From: Aradus depressus
Lineage: Eukaryota > Arthropoda > Insecta > Hemiptera > Aradidae
DNA: 64,000 nucleotides
Reading direction: 5' to 3'
NCBI GenBank assembly: GCA_963662175.1
Contig: OY759216.1
Coordinates: 38,395,087 to 38,459,086, forward strand
Part shown: one piece after another, positions 1 through 11,668 of the stretch
Layout of the letters: each line of letters begins with the position of its first letter
Numbering within the stretch: the first letter of the stretch is position 1
The notes under the pieces: model-generated
Told to the model about the DNA's origin: nothing
Database searches by the model: none
The model's input: only the letters and a program-made list of their open reading frames with translations
Program-made: the position numbers and the translations under genes

Positions 1-290
1 TTATACTTCATTTTCCATTTATATTTCCTTTTCCTTTTATACTTCATTTTCCTTTTATAATTCATTGACCTTTTTTTACTTTATTTTCTTCTTATACTTC
101 AATTTTCCTTTTATATTTCGTTTACCTTTTATACTTCGTTGTCATTTTTTTACTTTATTTTTTTCTTATACTTCAATTTTCCTTTTATATTTCATTTTCC
201 TTTTATACTTCATTTTCCCTTCATACTTAATTTTCCTTCTATACTTCATGTTCCTTTTATATTTCATTTTCCTTTTATACGTTCCCCTGA
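1..290. repeat. T-rich minisatellite
   Basis: The first 290 bases are an imperfect tandem array of a unit of about 19-20 bp built on TTTTATACTTCATTTTCC, with variants such as TTTATATTTCATTTTCC. The array begins before the window edge. A 104-residue open frame across it is Phe/Leu/Tyr-rich only because of the repeat and is not a gene. Confidence 0.85.
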
Positions 291-868
291 ACGTAACCGT
301 GCCTTTTCCCTGTAGAAAGTCTTTATGTAAAAGTTGTAAATATCTGTGTAATTTCTGTATAAAAACAAATTTATACTGATGTGCCTATACGTATATTCCC
401 ATTACTTATATTTATAGTTTATTATGTGTATTTTATAGCTTCCTTAAAATGTATTAAATTTTTTTTTTTTTTTTTTGAGAAATTGCGTAATTCGTTATTA
501 ACCAACACTGTTTGACTTTCAAAATTGTATAAAGATCATCAAAATTCTTCCCCTTTTTTTTTTATTTTTATTGAATATATGTTGTCATTCGGAAACTTAA
601 TGTTTTTTTCATGAAGTTACACAATCGTTATTTTTCTCTTGGAACAGTTATAAATATACATAAATCTTTTATATATTTATTGATATTAAGTTTTTTACGT
701 TAGAAGTTCATTTTTTTCAACAGATTATGAAAAAAATTATATTCAACATATCCACGGATTATTTCATAATTTTTAGAACTTCTTGCCAATGTTCACATTT
801 CTAGGCGTGGGTCTAGTTGGACAGAAACTGTGAATAAGAGTTTTTTGTATCATCCATTTAGAACAATT
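291..868. other. AT-rich DNA, no gene seen
   Basis: T-runs (for example 459-475) and short open frames only. No repeat family, RNA gene or coding signature was recognised. Confidence 0.6.
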
Positions 869-880
869 TTAGTTTATATA

Positions 881-1227
881 GGTTAGGTTAGGTTTTATGA
901 CTCATGCCCGGGCTTTAACTACGAGGTCATATCGCCTACTACCAGAGCGCTCTTTCGTCACTCTGGTGGACATGAGCCCGACTCTACTGTGGGAGTCCTA
1001 AATTTTGCCTACCCTAAATTTTTTATTCATCTAGGGCAGGGGTCTTTAACGAGTACCTGACATCGTACAGGCTCGGGACCATCGCTTAACGTCCCATCCG
1101 AAGGACGGCGTGCTTAAGTTTATTTTACCTCCCAGATAAAATAAACTAAGGGCCTCGGTCGGGCTACGAACCCACGACCTTGAGCTCAGAAGTCAAGCAC
1201 GCATACCACTGAGCTACCGGCGCCCTC
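881..1227 (-). mobile_element. Full-length tRNA-derived SINE, young copy
   Basis: Read on the minus strand, the element starts GAGGGCGCCGG and has an A box (TAGCTCAGTGG) and a B box-like GGTTCGTAGCCC, as in a tRNA-headed Pol III promoter. A body of about 270 bp follows, and it ends in CCTAACCTAACC. It is flanked by a perfect 12-bp target-site duplication, TTAGTTTATATA, at 869-880 and 1228-1239. It is almost identical to the copies at 18921, 36873 and 55157. It has no coding capacity, so it must borrow the machinery of an unknown LINE. The R1 element in this window is not an obvious partner, because the 3' ends differ. Confidence 0.93.
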
Positions 1228-1439
1228 TTAGTTTATATATATCTTATATTAATTCGGTTCGGTGTCATCAAAACTGCCGATCACTTTTTCAGTTATTTCT
1301 ACTTCAATGCATGTTGACAACATATTTCAGAACGATCAGTGGAGCAGTTCACCGTTGCATGTCATATCCTCGTATTATGTAATTTTTTTCAGACGTTTGC
1401 TTGATTTATGCGAAAAATTACTTTCTCTAACTACAAAGC

Positions 1440-2107
1440 AAATAAGGGCTCCTAAATCCTCATGATAAATTTTGAGTCAATCAATTCATTTCCACGGCAG
1501 TTATTAGGGTTTTGAATTGAGCCTCCTCCCTGGAACGCTCCATTTCCTTCTGCCGATATCGCTGAAATTTGACAGGTTATGTTTCACTGTTGGTTGTTTC
1601 CGGCATTTCTTCCAGAGGTGTCTTCTAATTTGTTGGACAATATTTCGGGACACTTCTGGGACACTGTGTTCGAAACACAGAGTTCTGATTTCAAATATGA
1701 AATGTTTTTGAGTTGAGCTTCTCCCCTTATAGCCTCCTCCCTTCCCTTTCCCCGATTTGACTGAAAATCAATAGGTGTTGTCCTTATGGGGTTCAGGTCA
1801 CACATATAAAAATTCATGCTGGTACATTTATTCTATCGGCAGTTCTTAGAGTTTTTGTGTTTTGTAATCTCCTCGTTCCCTTTGTTGTTAGCTGAAAAAT
1901 CAATATGTGTCGTCATTCTGTCGGTTCTGGATTCACATATAAAATTTCGTGCGATAAATCCGTTCTATCGGGAGCTATCGTGTTCACAGACATATCATTT
2001 TTTTTTTTCATGTTTGGAATCTAGAGGTCGGAAGAGATGAAATTCTGTTGAAAACTCTGCATCGGATTTTCGACAGATTACAGAACTTCGTATAGCTTTG
2101 AAAGTAA
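1440..2107 (+). mobile_element. CER repeat copy, 5' end missing
   Basis: Member of the CER family (see 2921-3619). The head is absent. The internal repeats (TCGGCAGTT, AGGTGTTGTCCTTATGGGGTT, ATACATTCATTCTATCGGGAG types) and the distal part with CTTCGTATAGCTTTGAAAGTAA are present and diverged. Short open frames here are by-products of the repeat. Confidence 0.75.
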
Positions 2108-2920
2108 AAAAAACGACGTGAAGGGCTTGATAGAGATGAAACCTCAATGGAATCTCTATGCCAAACTCTCTTTAATCTTCTTGCGGAAATATTATATTAT
2201 TTAAAAAAATTATATCTATAGAAAGTTCTCACATGAGTTGTCAATAATTCATTGTGCAACCTGTTCATATTTCTCTTAAAATTCATAATAGCTTTAAAAT
2301 GTTGGCCTTCATTGTAAACTATTTTTTATTCCCCAGAATCAAGTAGAAGTAGGCAACCTGTGCATGGTCTGAAGGTTATCATGTAGCACATCTTATTTCG
2401 AAAAAAAAAAAAAAAAAAAAAAAAAAAAACATCCTTTTCGGTATAGTTAATACGTGAATCTATAATCAGAGCTGGTCAAACAATTAGGTGAGGATTTATC
2501 GATGATCGGGCATCTCGGAACCGTGACTGTGATTCACGATAATTATCGGTACAAATTAACGAGGTTCCATTATCCATTTAGTATAGATTTATTTCCATTT
2601 GAGGATGGGAACCCAACCTCAATTTATGTATCGTCTACTCTATTCGTATCTACCTAACCTCTGTCATATCTTCCAGACTACATGGTGGTCCATATCGTGA
2701 TCTCATTATATTTTATATTACAAGTATATGACGTCAGGGGCGGATCTGGACCAACCCCTCGATAACAACTAATTGTTTACTTTCTTATACTTTTAGTACA
2801 TATTGTAATCGTGCGAAAATCTGAGATCGTCAGGGGGACCATTTTCACAATGATTTTTGTCTATGAATATGTGATTGGAAATTTGTGTTATTTATTTTCT
2901 ATCTTTTTTTAATAAAAAAA
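2108..2920. other. Intergenic DNA with poly(A) run
   Basis: No gene seen. A run of about 29 A lies at 2401-2429. A segment around 2790-2880 (TTATACTTTTAGT... TTGTAATCGTGC) recurs near 5590-5720, so part of this stretch is an unnamed dispersed repeat. Confidence 0.5.
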
Positions 2921-3619
2921 AGTCAGTGAATCACCGGCAATGTACTTCCCCAGAACGAATTATCAATTAACTTTCCGCTTTCTCACAAAACAAGTCGAGG
3001 GCGCTACTATTCAACAGTTGATTTAGATAAGGGCTTCTCAATCCTGATACTAAATTTTTTGTCGATGATTTCTTTATATCGGCAGTTATTGAGGTTTTTG
3101 AAATGAGCCCCCTCCCCTGAATTCCCCCTTCCCTTCAGCCTTTGACAGGAAATTTCATGTCGATACATTTGTTACATCGGCAGTTATTAGGGTTTTTGAG
3201 TTGAGGCCCCCTCTGACCCCCTCTTCCCTTTCGCCAATTCCTCTGAAAAATTAATAATTTTCGACTTTACGGGGTTTTGAATTCACTTATGAAACTTTGT
3301 GATGATACATTCATTCTATTGGCAGTTTTTAGAATTTTTGTATTAAGCCTTCCCCCTAATCTCCCACTTCCCTTTGGTCAATTTGGCTGAAATTCAATAG
3401 ATGTTGTCGTTAGAGGGTTCTCGATTCACATATAAAATTTCGTATCGATACATTCACTCTATCGGAAGTTATCGAGTTCCTAGACACACAGATCGAATGT
3501 TTTTTTTTCCTATTTGGAATCTGGAGGTCGGAAAACATGAAATTCCGTTGTTAACTCCGTATCGAAATTTCGGCCGATTACATAACTGCCCCTATGCTTC
3601 GTATAGCCGGGAAAGTAAA
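2921..3619 (+). mobile_element. CER repeat, near full-length reference copy
   Basis: One end reads GTCAGTGAATCACCGGCAATG followed by TACTTCCCCAG. The other end reads CCCCTATGCTTCGTATAGCCGGGAAAGTAA. Across the family, TACTTCCCCAG occurs at both ends in inverted orientation, like short terminal inverted repeats. The interior holds at least three related blocks starting near 3163, 3305 and 3448, a spacing of about 142 bp. Each block carries ATACATTCATT, TCGGCAGTTATT, a C-rich tract and an AATAGGTGTCGTC-like segment. It has no ORF of note. I take it to be a non-autonomous DNA-type element; the family name is not known to me. Confidence 0.8.
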
Positions 3620-3771
3620 ACTACCAATAATAATTATAATAATAATAATTACAATAATTCATTTTATTAGAATGAATGGTTTTTACATGTTGAGAAAGTG
3701 AGTGAACCTGGCTATCCCCATCCCTTAGAGCTATGCCAGTTATCTTCCAACCGCTGTGCTGTGTGGGTGGG

Positions 3772-3871
3772 GTAAGTTTATTTTATAATTGTTATCTTCT
3801 TACTCTGTACCCTGATACTTTATGAATTATTATACTTTTTATTATTTGTATTTTTTGTTACTCTATGATAG
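3772..3871 (+). other. Putative 100-bp intron inside family A repeat
   Basis: The segment begins GTAAGT, ends TGATAG, and has a T-rich stretch before the AG. In the sister copy near 23190 the bases on either side (GTGGGTGGG and ATGAACCAC) are joined exactly at this point. A precise GT...AG difference between two copies of a mobile element is what splicing before reverse transcription would leave. Confidence 0.6.
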
Positions 3872-3875
3872 ATGA

Positions 3876-3917
3876 ACCACTGATGATGACGCTGTTGCGT
3901 CGAAAACCGGTTCTGGT
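3876..3917 (+). ncRNA. Hammerhead-ribozyme-like motif, family A
   Basis: Outer stem ACCA (3876-3879) pairs with TGGT (3914-3917). The core CTGATGA is at 3880-3886 and an extra T at 3887. Stem GACGC pairs with GCGTC around a TGTT loop, then comes GAA, then the 8-base palindrome AACCGGTT (3905-3912) and C at 3913 as the expected cleavage base. All parts of a type I hammerhead are present in order. The extra U after the core is not canonical. Activity is inferred, not shown. Confidence 0.6.
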
Positions 3918-3994
3918 ATAAAATAAAACAGTGGGAAGACAACGTCTTTTATTTCTATTAGAAATCTCGTCCCACAACATCTTACTATCACATA

Positions 3995-4647
3995 TGGACG
4001 ATTACAATACTTTCTTAGTCAACTAATGGTATAAGAAAAAAATAAAATAAACAGCTATGGTGTGAGAGAGGTCATCTTCATGAACCAATCAGATTTTGAA
4101 TTTGAGTTCATCTTCTAGAAAGGTAGGATATAAGATTGCTAGACTTTAGATACTTACCGGCTTAGCTAGAGATTGGTTAGAGAGAATCCAAGTAACCTTA
4201 GGCCGAACCCTCTCCCTACTGGAGATGATCCAGGTTCCAATTTCATGTAGGGAAATATATATCTGTTTAGAGCGGCATGGAGAGGATACTGAGGTGGAAT
4301 GCCATTCAGATAGCGAGACTATCTATCGATTGCCACCCTGACAGAAGTACTCACTGAGTCGTGAAGTTGCAATGACCCGTGCAAGATCCTACCTGAGAGA
4401 CGCTGACCTTCACCCTGACACAACAATCTCAATCAATATTCCACGTGTGTACATGTACCTTCGGACATGTTCTTGGCAAGTCTTTACAGCTATTGACCTC
4501 TCAGAACGTTATACGATACCGCGCTCTTCATTGATGTTATACAGGAGTCTTATACCAAGCATTGATTGGCTCTAAACATAATAATGTAATGGGAGCCAAG
4601 CCCATTACTACATACATAAGCCATCCATACCAATTGGTATTGGAAAT
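3995..4647. other. Unassigned DNA
   Basis: A stretch with more balanced base composition and no recognised repeat. The open frame at 4372-4575 (67 residues) has no family signature and I do not call it a gene. Confidence 0.4.
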
Positions 4648-4978
4648 GTCGGTGAATCACTCGAACGAATTAGTTATTCGCTCTCTATTCAAAATCAATC
4701 CCGTTTTGTTTTAAGCCTCCTCTCTAATCCCCTCCTCCCCTTTGGCCGATTTGGCTGAAAATAGATAGGTGTTGTCCTTATAGAGTTTTGGTCACACATA
4801 TATACTTTCGTGTCGATACATTCATTCTATCGGCAGTTATTACAGTTTTTATATCACGCATCTCCTGTAATCTCCCACATTCCTTTGGTCGATTTGGCTG
4901 AGAAACCATGTCTTTAGAGGGTTCTGGATGTTCCTTTATTCAGATTCCGCTGAAGAATAATATAGGTGTCGTCATTAA
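4648..4978 (+). mobile_element. CER repeat, shortened copy
   Basis: Starts GTCGGTGAATCAC, lacks much of the proximal interior, and contains two internal blocks (TCGTGTCGATACATTC, TTTGGCCGATTTGGCTGAAAA). It ends abruptly where different sequence begins at TTAACCCTCC. Confidence 0.75.
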
Positions 4979-6319
4979 CCCTCCGTCGGGCGCGACTGAT
5001 CTGTCAGGCACAGCTGCGACATTTTAGTATGCTACGACGTCCATAGATGGCCAAGCGGTTGGGGCTCCTCCTGTCTGTTTTTCACAGATCTTCTAACGTG
5101 AACCACTCAGTTAGAGTTGAACCTTCGTAATTGTTCATAGTTGACAAAAGTTGGCCTGAGAAGCTCATTTCGCCCGATTTCGTCACAATTCTTAAGGTAC
5201 GTACTTTGCAGTTACAACTTCTGTGATTAAGTAATACATGTTTTAACACCTAAATCATCCAAAAAAAATGGGGTAAGGGACATACTACTGACTGGATGCC
5301 CCAGGTTGGAGAATGTAGGAAGGCAGGATGAAGAAGGTCGATGATGTAACGATGGGATGGATGCCCAACTTTCACTGGAGAGGAACAGATTCCCCTATAT
5401 GGCAGCACGATCCACACCCTCACATGGGTTCCCTAAAATATTTTCAATATCAAGATTCATTTGGTAAAAAGTTTTATAAAAATCGGTCATTGGTTTTTGT
5501 AATAAACGTGAGCAATATACATACAGGTCGAATAGAGATACTTCCTTAGAAGTCGCTTTAAAATTGTATTTCTTTCACTATGTTATTATACTTTTAGTGT
5601 GACGAAATATTGTAATCGTGCAGAAATCCGAGATCGAATTTTCAACAAAATTTCCCGTTAAGAGTCCCCTGAACATGTTTTCACCAGTTTCGCAATTATG
5701 TATGTCTATATGTGATTGACAAAAACTATATATTTTACATGCGCTAATTCAGGTCTGATTAAATTTGGCCAAAAAATGGAAGAAAGACCACTTAATTTTG
5801 GGACCTAAGTACCCCAAAGAATGTACCATAAATTTCCATGTGAAGTATTTCTATGTTATGTTTAAATTGAAAGGCATAGCAACAAATTTTAATATATGTT
5901 TTAATTATTAACGAAGGTGTTGTTAACGAAGCATCAAGAAAGGGGTCATGTCCATGGAGGTAGTAAACTTATTCATTTACTCTATACTCATGCTTAAAAA
6001 AATTAAAATAAAATCTAAAATGTGAAGATAAAAACCCATTTTCTTTAGTCTAGCATATAAAGTACCCTTTATTTTCAGAGTTTCGGGTTTTAGTGAATTT
6101 TAATTTTTATTTTTCTGAAATGGGAAATATTTCTATGATATAGAATACCGGTACTCATATAAATAAGTTGAAAAAAAATTATTTATCGTTTTATTCATGC
6201 GCATCACTGAAATAAACGAGCTCTGGAAGTACTTTGATAGTATTTCACTGACGACTATTTTCTGTATTAGTTTCCACAGTTTTCCTTTCAACTTTTCTTT
6301 TCATTTTTGAACTTTTCCT
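4979..6319. other. Intergenic DNA, no gene seen
   Basis: Mixed composition at 4979-5330, then AT-rich. The short frame at 5328-5549 has no recognisable domain. Around 5590-5720 the sequence resembles 2790-2880. Confidence 0.5.
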
Positions 6320-6865
6320 ACCCAAGTTATACGAAGTATAGAGAAACTTATATTGTGGGTCGGAAATTCCAAAAATGAAAAGACATATGTCTGTCTGTCT
6401 GTGTTGTTATTTTTCTGTGTGTGCCAATGAACACGAAAACTCCCGATAAAATAAATATATGGCCACGAAATTTTGTATGTGTATCCAGAACTCTCCTATT
6501 GATTATCAGGCAAATTGGCCAATGGCATTGGGGGGTTTAGGGAGGAGAGCTTAACCCAAAAGTTCTAATAACTGCTGTTGTAATAAAATAAAATATATAT
6601 ATTGATGAGAAATTTCATATGTGAATTCAAAGCCCTTTAAGGACGACACATATTAATTTTCAGCGGAATTAGTCGAAGAAGAGAAGGGAAAAAGGAGGGT
6701 CAGCTCAAAATGTTTAATAACTGCCGATGTTATGAATGTATCGACACAAAATTTAGTATGATGATTCAGAAGACACTGTTCAGTTTTAGCCCAAATGGTC
6801 GATTGGCTTTAGAGGGAGAGCGAAACGTTAGTCGATTAATTCGCGCTGGGGAAGTACCTATCGAC
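6320..6865 (-). mobile_element. CER repeat copy
   Basis: Minus-strand copy running from the TATACGAAGTATAG end through two internal blocks to CGCGCTGGGGAAGTACC. Diverged, with a TA-rich expansion near 6590. Confidence 0.75.
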
Positions 6866-7498
6866 GATATTTCTCTACTATAATAGTTTCCACAGTTTTT
6901 CTTTCAACACTTCTTTTCCTTTTTCATTTTTTTTCTTTAAACTTGCCTTATATTTCAGTTAACCGGTGTTGGGGTGGAGGTAATGTGAGCTGTCAGTTTT
7001 GTGTAGTTTTTCAGTTTGTCGGCTGGAGGTGGGTGAAGCCCCGTTACTCGGTTAGGTCAGGTGTGGAAACAGGGTTTTTCTATAGAACCTCCCTCCCCTT
7101 TGGGAATGTAGAAAAGAGCTCGGAAGACGAGGAAAGCGGTGAAGGAGCATGTTCTGTGTGTCCCCGTAAATAGGAGGGAGGCCTCACCTCACATTGAAGA
7201 TTGGTCTCACGTGCCCTCTGTAGGAGAACGTGCCAACCCTCTGTCTCTCCCAGTGTCTTTCTCCCTCGGGGGGAGCATCAGCTCTGTCCTCTCTCCAATG
7301 TGTTGTCCTGGAAATTAGCAACCTTTTATAGGGATTGGGCGGAAAAAAGGGAGTTCTGGAGTTGGAAGGATATGTTTAGAGCACTGTGGGGATATAAAAG
7401 AGTTGTCGGTGAATCACCGGCAATGCTTATCTCAAAGTGCTTTCACCCCGTCTATAGATGAACCTAACAAAGGCCTTGTTGAGAAAATATATATATAG
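6866..7498. other. Less AT-rich segment of unknown nature
   Basis: About 500 bp (6940-7460) is clearly less AT-rich than its surroundings. It holds two adjacent open frames of 76 and 86 codons that match no family I know. A CER head fragment (GTCGGTGAATCACCGGCAATG) lies at 7408-7428. The segment could be a decayed element or an untranslated exon. Confidence 0.3.
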
Positions 7499-7671
7499 TT
7501 TAGGTCAGGTTTTATGACTCATGCCCGGGCTTTAACTACGAGGTCGTATCGCCTACTACCAGAGCGCTCTTTCGTCACTCTGGTGGACGTGAGTCCGACT
7601 CTACTGTGGAAGTCCTAAATTCTGCCTACCCTAAATTTTTATTCACCTAGGGCAGGGGTCTTTAACGAGTA
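7499..7671 (-). mobile_element. SINE, 5'-truncated copy
   Basis: Only the 3' half of the SINE is present (tail at the left, body to TTTAACGAGTA). It stops without the tRNA-like head, as expected from incomplete reverse transcription. Confidence 0.85.
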
Positions 7672-8084
7672 GGCTTTTTTCCTATGTTGTTCTTATATTA
7701 AAAACAGGACATTTAGACCCGTTTATGAGCCGGACATTTCGGCGAGAGTCTTAAGTATGTCTGTCTGCCTTAGAGTTTTCACCCTTATAGTTCTTCCTTA
7801 GAACATTATTTTATTATCTTCTTTTAAATAAAATTAGTTTAAATAGCGTATTTTTTTTTTTTTTTAGCGGTAATTTATTCAAAAATTCATACACATATAG
7901 TAATATTCATCTTCTAAACAGATCGTTACTTCGTGTTACTTTAAACACTATCAAAAATATTGCTGGAATGAGATTCGACTTAGATCAAGAGCTCAACACT
8001 TAGAAATAAAAGTTAATATCTCATTTTCGGTAAAAATTCGTCATAGTGTACAGATGTATGTCTGTGGTGTCGAATTCTTGTATA

Positions 8085-8116
<32 letters not shown>

Positions 8117-9840
8117 ATAATACATGTATATGTATACTTTATAATGTGCCTGTATTCTTATTTTATAAGTAAGATTAATTTTGATAAAACAATAACAATT
8201 TTGATAAAACATATACTACTCAAAACTAGATTTTCACAACGATCTGCAACACATCTTTCTACGTAAAACTGTATATATTTAATTATTATATACAAACATC
8301 TTTTTACTCTAACAATTTCTAATAAACTTTTTCTATTTTTCAGGTATGTCGCTTGAGCATTCTTAGGGGTAGTTTGAGAAATAATACGTAAGTTGTTTTT
8401 CTGTTTTTTATTTAAAAAAATATTGGCACAAACTCCCTGTTACGTAATTATTTATATAAAATCCATGGTACAACATGTTGATTAGGTCAAACGAGGGAAA
8501 TGAAAGAAATAGGTTTCTTGTCTACAGAAAAGTCTATTCACAAGTTCAAAAGAGAACGTAATGTACTTCATCAGTACGAATTAACAATTGTTTTTGTACC
8601 TCAGTGCAGGTATTATTCAGGGACTTTTGAATCGACATACTACATTTCGATATATTCTCATTCATTACAATGGCAGTTATTGGGGTTTTTGCGTAAAGCC
8701 CCCCACTTGCCTTTGGCTGGTCGGCTAAAAATTGATTTATTAGAATTACGCACCCATTGATCGCATATTGAAGAAGAAAAGAGTTTGAAGGGAGAATGAA
8801 AACTTAGAAGTTATAAAATCATCCTGTGGTACCATGATGAACTTCGCAACTGGACGGATCACCAAGACATTAACAACTTATGTACCTACATGGACTGTAG
8901 CATAAACTTTATTCCTTTTTGTGTGAACCAAATTGCTTACTAAATCGTTATTTTATCCGTTTCAGAAGACTAACTGTGTTAAATCTTACCAATATATAAA
9001 GAGACGGCGTTTGTTTGATGTTCTGGCTAATATTAAAAACTACTGGACCTATTTTCGATATTTTTTTCTCTCTACGAATTCCTTACGTTTCCGCGGTGGT
9101 TATAGGCCAAACAAATAACCTTTTTTACTTTTTTTTTTTAAGAAAATATTTGATTTTTGTGCATACAAATCGATAGGCGTAATCGAATCTCTCAATAGTT
9201 CTCTTTTTATGGTTCCAAAGTCGCTGTATGGAAAACCTATTAACGAGTGTTTGTTCCTGTTTATTGTGTTGCGTTTTCAATTTCTTTATGATGTCAATTC
9301 AACTTTCTATAAATATATTCTAATGTTACTTTTCGTTAATTAAGTAAGAATTGGAAGCAATTTAAGGACTTACCATTTATCTATAGAGGTACTATACGTA
9401 ATCGCAAAACGATGTCCAGTCACATTCTTTATGGTTCACTCAAGGTGCCCTCTTCAGGGTATTGTTTTCTAGCAAAGTGTAGGGGAAGTTATGTAATCGG
9501 TCAGAAATTTGATGTTTACACCTGAACTTTTCCGACACTGGTACCAAAAGTGAAAAAACAAAAAAAAACAAGCATCGCTCTCTCTCTGTGTCTGTGAAAA
9601 ATATATCTCCCGATAGAATGAATGTAAAATAAATGCATGTGCATCGAGAACCCCCCCGGGGACTGAACACGAAGAGAGGAATATGAAATATTTTTCAGAC
9701 TCTTGTCCAATTCAATATATGGTTTGCAGTTTATTATTGTGTTGACCTGTGGTCATTGACTGTTCGTTGGGGTGGGTCCTGTTATTTATATCAGACGTGA
9801 ATTGATTGTGGGACTGTCTGTTACCACCGGGACTGCTAAT
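7672..9840. other. AT-rich DNA with TA/TG microsatellite
   Basis: No gene seen. A (TA)n(TG)n microsatellite lies at about 8083-8117. A faint CER-like block (TGGCAGTTATTGGGGTTTTTG) is at about 8670-8740 and another at 9490-9660 in minus orientation. Confidence 0.5.
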
Positions 9841-9960
9841 TAGACAGTAGGGGGCAGGGGAGGGGCGGCTGCGCTGTGGGACCGGGACCGAGGAGAGTGG
9901 AGGGGGTAGCAGTGGGACGGAGGGAGGGAGGAGGGAGGTGGGGGAGAGAACCGGCTCAGT
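9841..9960 (+). promoter_or_regulatory. Putative GC-rich promoter with initiator
   Basis: A strikingly G-rich stretch in an AT-rich region leads into TCAGT at 9956-9960, the common arthropod initiator core, about 65 bp before the ATG at 10024. No TATA box is evident. The call rests on composition, the initiator and the exon that follows. Confidence 0.4.
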
Positions 9961-10023
9961 GTCAAGCCAGCCTCGGTTAAAGCTGTCTGCCGTGCTGTCG
10001 CTGTGTCCATCGCCCGGTCTAGC

Positions 10024-10150
10024 ATGGACGATGAGGCCGCTAGACAACAGTCCCTCATCGACCTCGAGGAGCTCTACACATGGCTCCAGCAGTTCGAGGA
10101 CCCCACCATCTCTCTCCCACAGGAGTCCAACAGCTTCCCTGGTGCTCTTG
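10024..10150 (+). CDS. Putative first coding exon of an unknown host gene
   Basis: The ATG at 10024 has A at -3 and G at +4, a good start context. It opens 42 codons beginning MDDEAARQQSLIDLEELY and then ends in G followed by GTGAGT at 10151, a strong 5' splice site (phase 1). Codon use is GC-rich, unlike surrounding DNA, and the peptide is acidic with a helix-like N-terminus and a Pro/Ser-rich end. Read through, the frame stops about 9 codons past the donor. An upstream GC-rich patch and a TCAGT initiator fit a gene start. I do not recognise the protein and see no second exon within the window. Confidence 0.55.
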
Positions 10151-10779
10151 GTGAGTCAGATCGTCAACATACGTAATTTTCAAGTTGTCAAGTACGTAGA
10201 CGACTTCATATGACACTGTTGGTTCTAGCTCATCGTTTTGTAACAACTTATTTTTAAGATCCTTCACAAGGTAAATGTCTTTGATGAAAAAGACAGGTTG
10301 AAAGTTGCTGTCTTTCTTATCTGATTTGTAAAGCATTTTTTATTATGTATTCGATTACAAATCACCTGTTTCAAAATAGATATATTTTGAATGTAGAATC
10401 TGGCAATACCCAAGATGTATTTATTTTATTTTTAAAATTATTTCCAGAATTTTGCGCCCAATGCCAAATTTACGTATTATCATCAATACTCAAAATACCG
10501 ATTGCATTACGGCTGAGTGACATTTCTTGGCCATGGTAAAGGGATCATGTGATCGTTTAAGAGGAGCCATCAAAAGACTAGTATCTATGGCCTGCCCTCA
10601 ACCAGTATTATAAAAAAATCATTTAAGCAACTCTGAGTGGACTCAGAAAAATTGACCAGTCTAATGCCAAGAGCTTGTGAAAACTAGGGAGAGGAGTAAA
10701 TGCCAAAACGAAGTAAACATTTTTTTTATCATGATATGGTGCGTTATAGTGAAGGATTTTAACGATTTAATCAATCACT
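10151..10779 (+). other. Probable start of intron 1, no feature seen
   Basis: AT-rich DNA following the GTGAGT donor, with no repeat recognised. If the exon is real, the intron contains the whole following repeat field. Confidence 0.35.
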
Positions 10780-11112
10780 TTTTGCTCTTCCTCCAACACT
10801 AATGAACAGGTTGGGCTAAAAATGAATATGTAGTTGGGAGCTTCTCAATCCTACTAAATTTTTTTTCGATTTATTAATTATATCTGCAGTTATTTTTTTT
10901 TTTTTATAGTTTAGCCTTTCCAATTCAACTGAAAATTAATAGGTGTCGTCCTTATATGGGTGTCATTCTATTGGGAGTTATCATATTCATAAATACACAT
11001 ATCTTTTGTCATCATTTTTGACATGAGTGGTCTGAAAACATCAAATTCCGGTGAAAACACAACTTCGATTACTCACCGATTACAAAACTTCTCGTATACT
11101 TTTGATGTAAAA
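10780..11112 (+). mobile_element. CER repeat, decayed copy
   Basis: Contains GGGCTAAAAATGAATA, AATTAATAGGTGTCGTCC and the distal end with GATTACAAAACTTC; heavily diverged with a T-run in the middle. Confidence 0.65.
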
Positions 11113-11642
11113 CAAAATGTATTGATACAGTCAAATAATGATAATGGCCAACTTTTATCTTAACCGGCCGGACCAGTAGATTGTAGTGGTAGAAACCACT
11201 GAAAAAGATCATAATTCCAAAGGAAATTTAAAACCATCCAATTTTTCTTACGGTGTATGTATCCATAGTGGGGTATCATAAAAAAATAAATAAAAAAAAA
11301 TAAATAAGATAGTGAAATTCATGGTAAAACACATTTTAGATATAAATGAAAATTTGTCTATAATTTGGCGAAATGTCCTTAGCCACGAAATTCTGAAAAT
11401 AATTTCAAGAAATTAGGTAAACTGGTCAAGAGAATTGCCAGTCGCCTCTACAATACGAAACTACTCCAATCACTTCATGTTAACCTACCTCCTGAGAAAT
11501 AAGCTATTATATACAAGAATCTGGAGAAAAATCAACCGATCACAAATTAGATAAATATCATATCTTGAGAAAATCCTTTTAGACAGCCTCCAGTAATATT
11601 ACACACGTGATGACTTCGAACACCCCTGTATTAACTATATTT
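11113..11642. other. AT-rich DNA, no gene seen
   Basis: No repeat family or coding signal was recognised here. Confidence 0.5.
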
Positions 11643-11668
11643 GTATCAGTCCAACATAGATTTATTTA

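Larger units (their letters stand above)
3731..3994 (+). mobile_element. Ribozyme-bearing repeat, family A, intron-containing copy
   Basis: The sequence from GCCAGTTATCTTCCAACCGC through TCTCGTCCCACAACATC to CACATAT matches the copy at 23160-23311. Unlike that copy, it carries an extra 100 bp at 3772-3871 that starts GTAAGT and ends AG. It contains a hammerhead-like motif at 3876-3917. I infer a Penelope-like terminal repeat or a non-autonomous derivative. Confidence 0.6.

Noticed and set aside
65..379. 104-residue hydrophobic open frame
   Set aside because: Produced by the T-rich minisatellite; no stable composition or signal.
4975..5100. piggyBac-like end (TTAA then CCCTCCGTCGGGCGCG)
   Set aside because: No matching inverted end or second TTAA boundary was found nearby.
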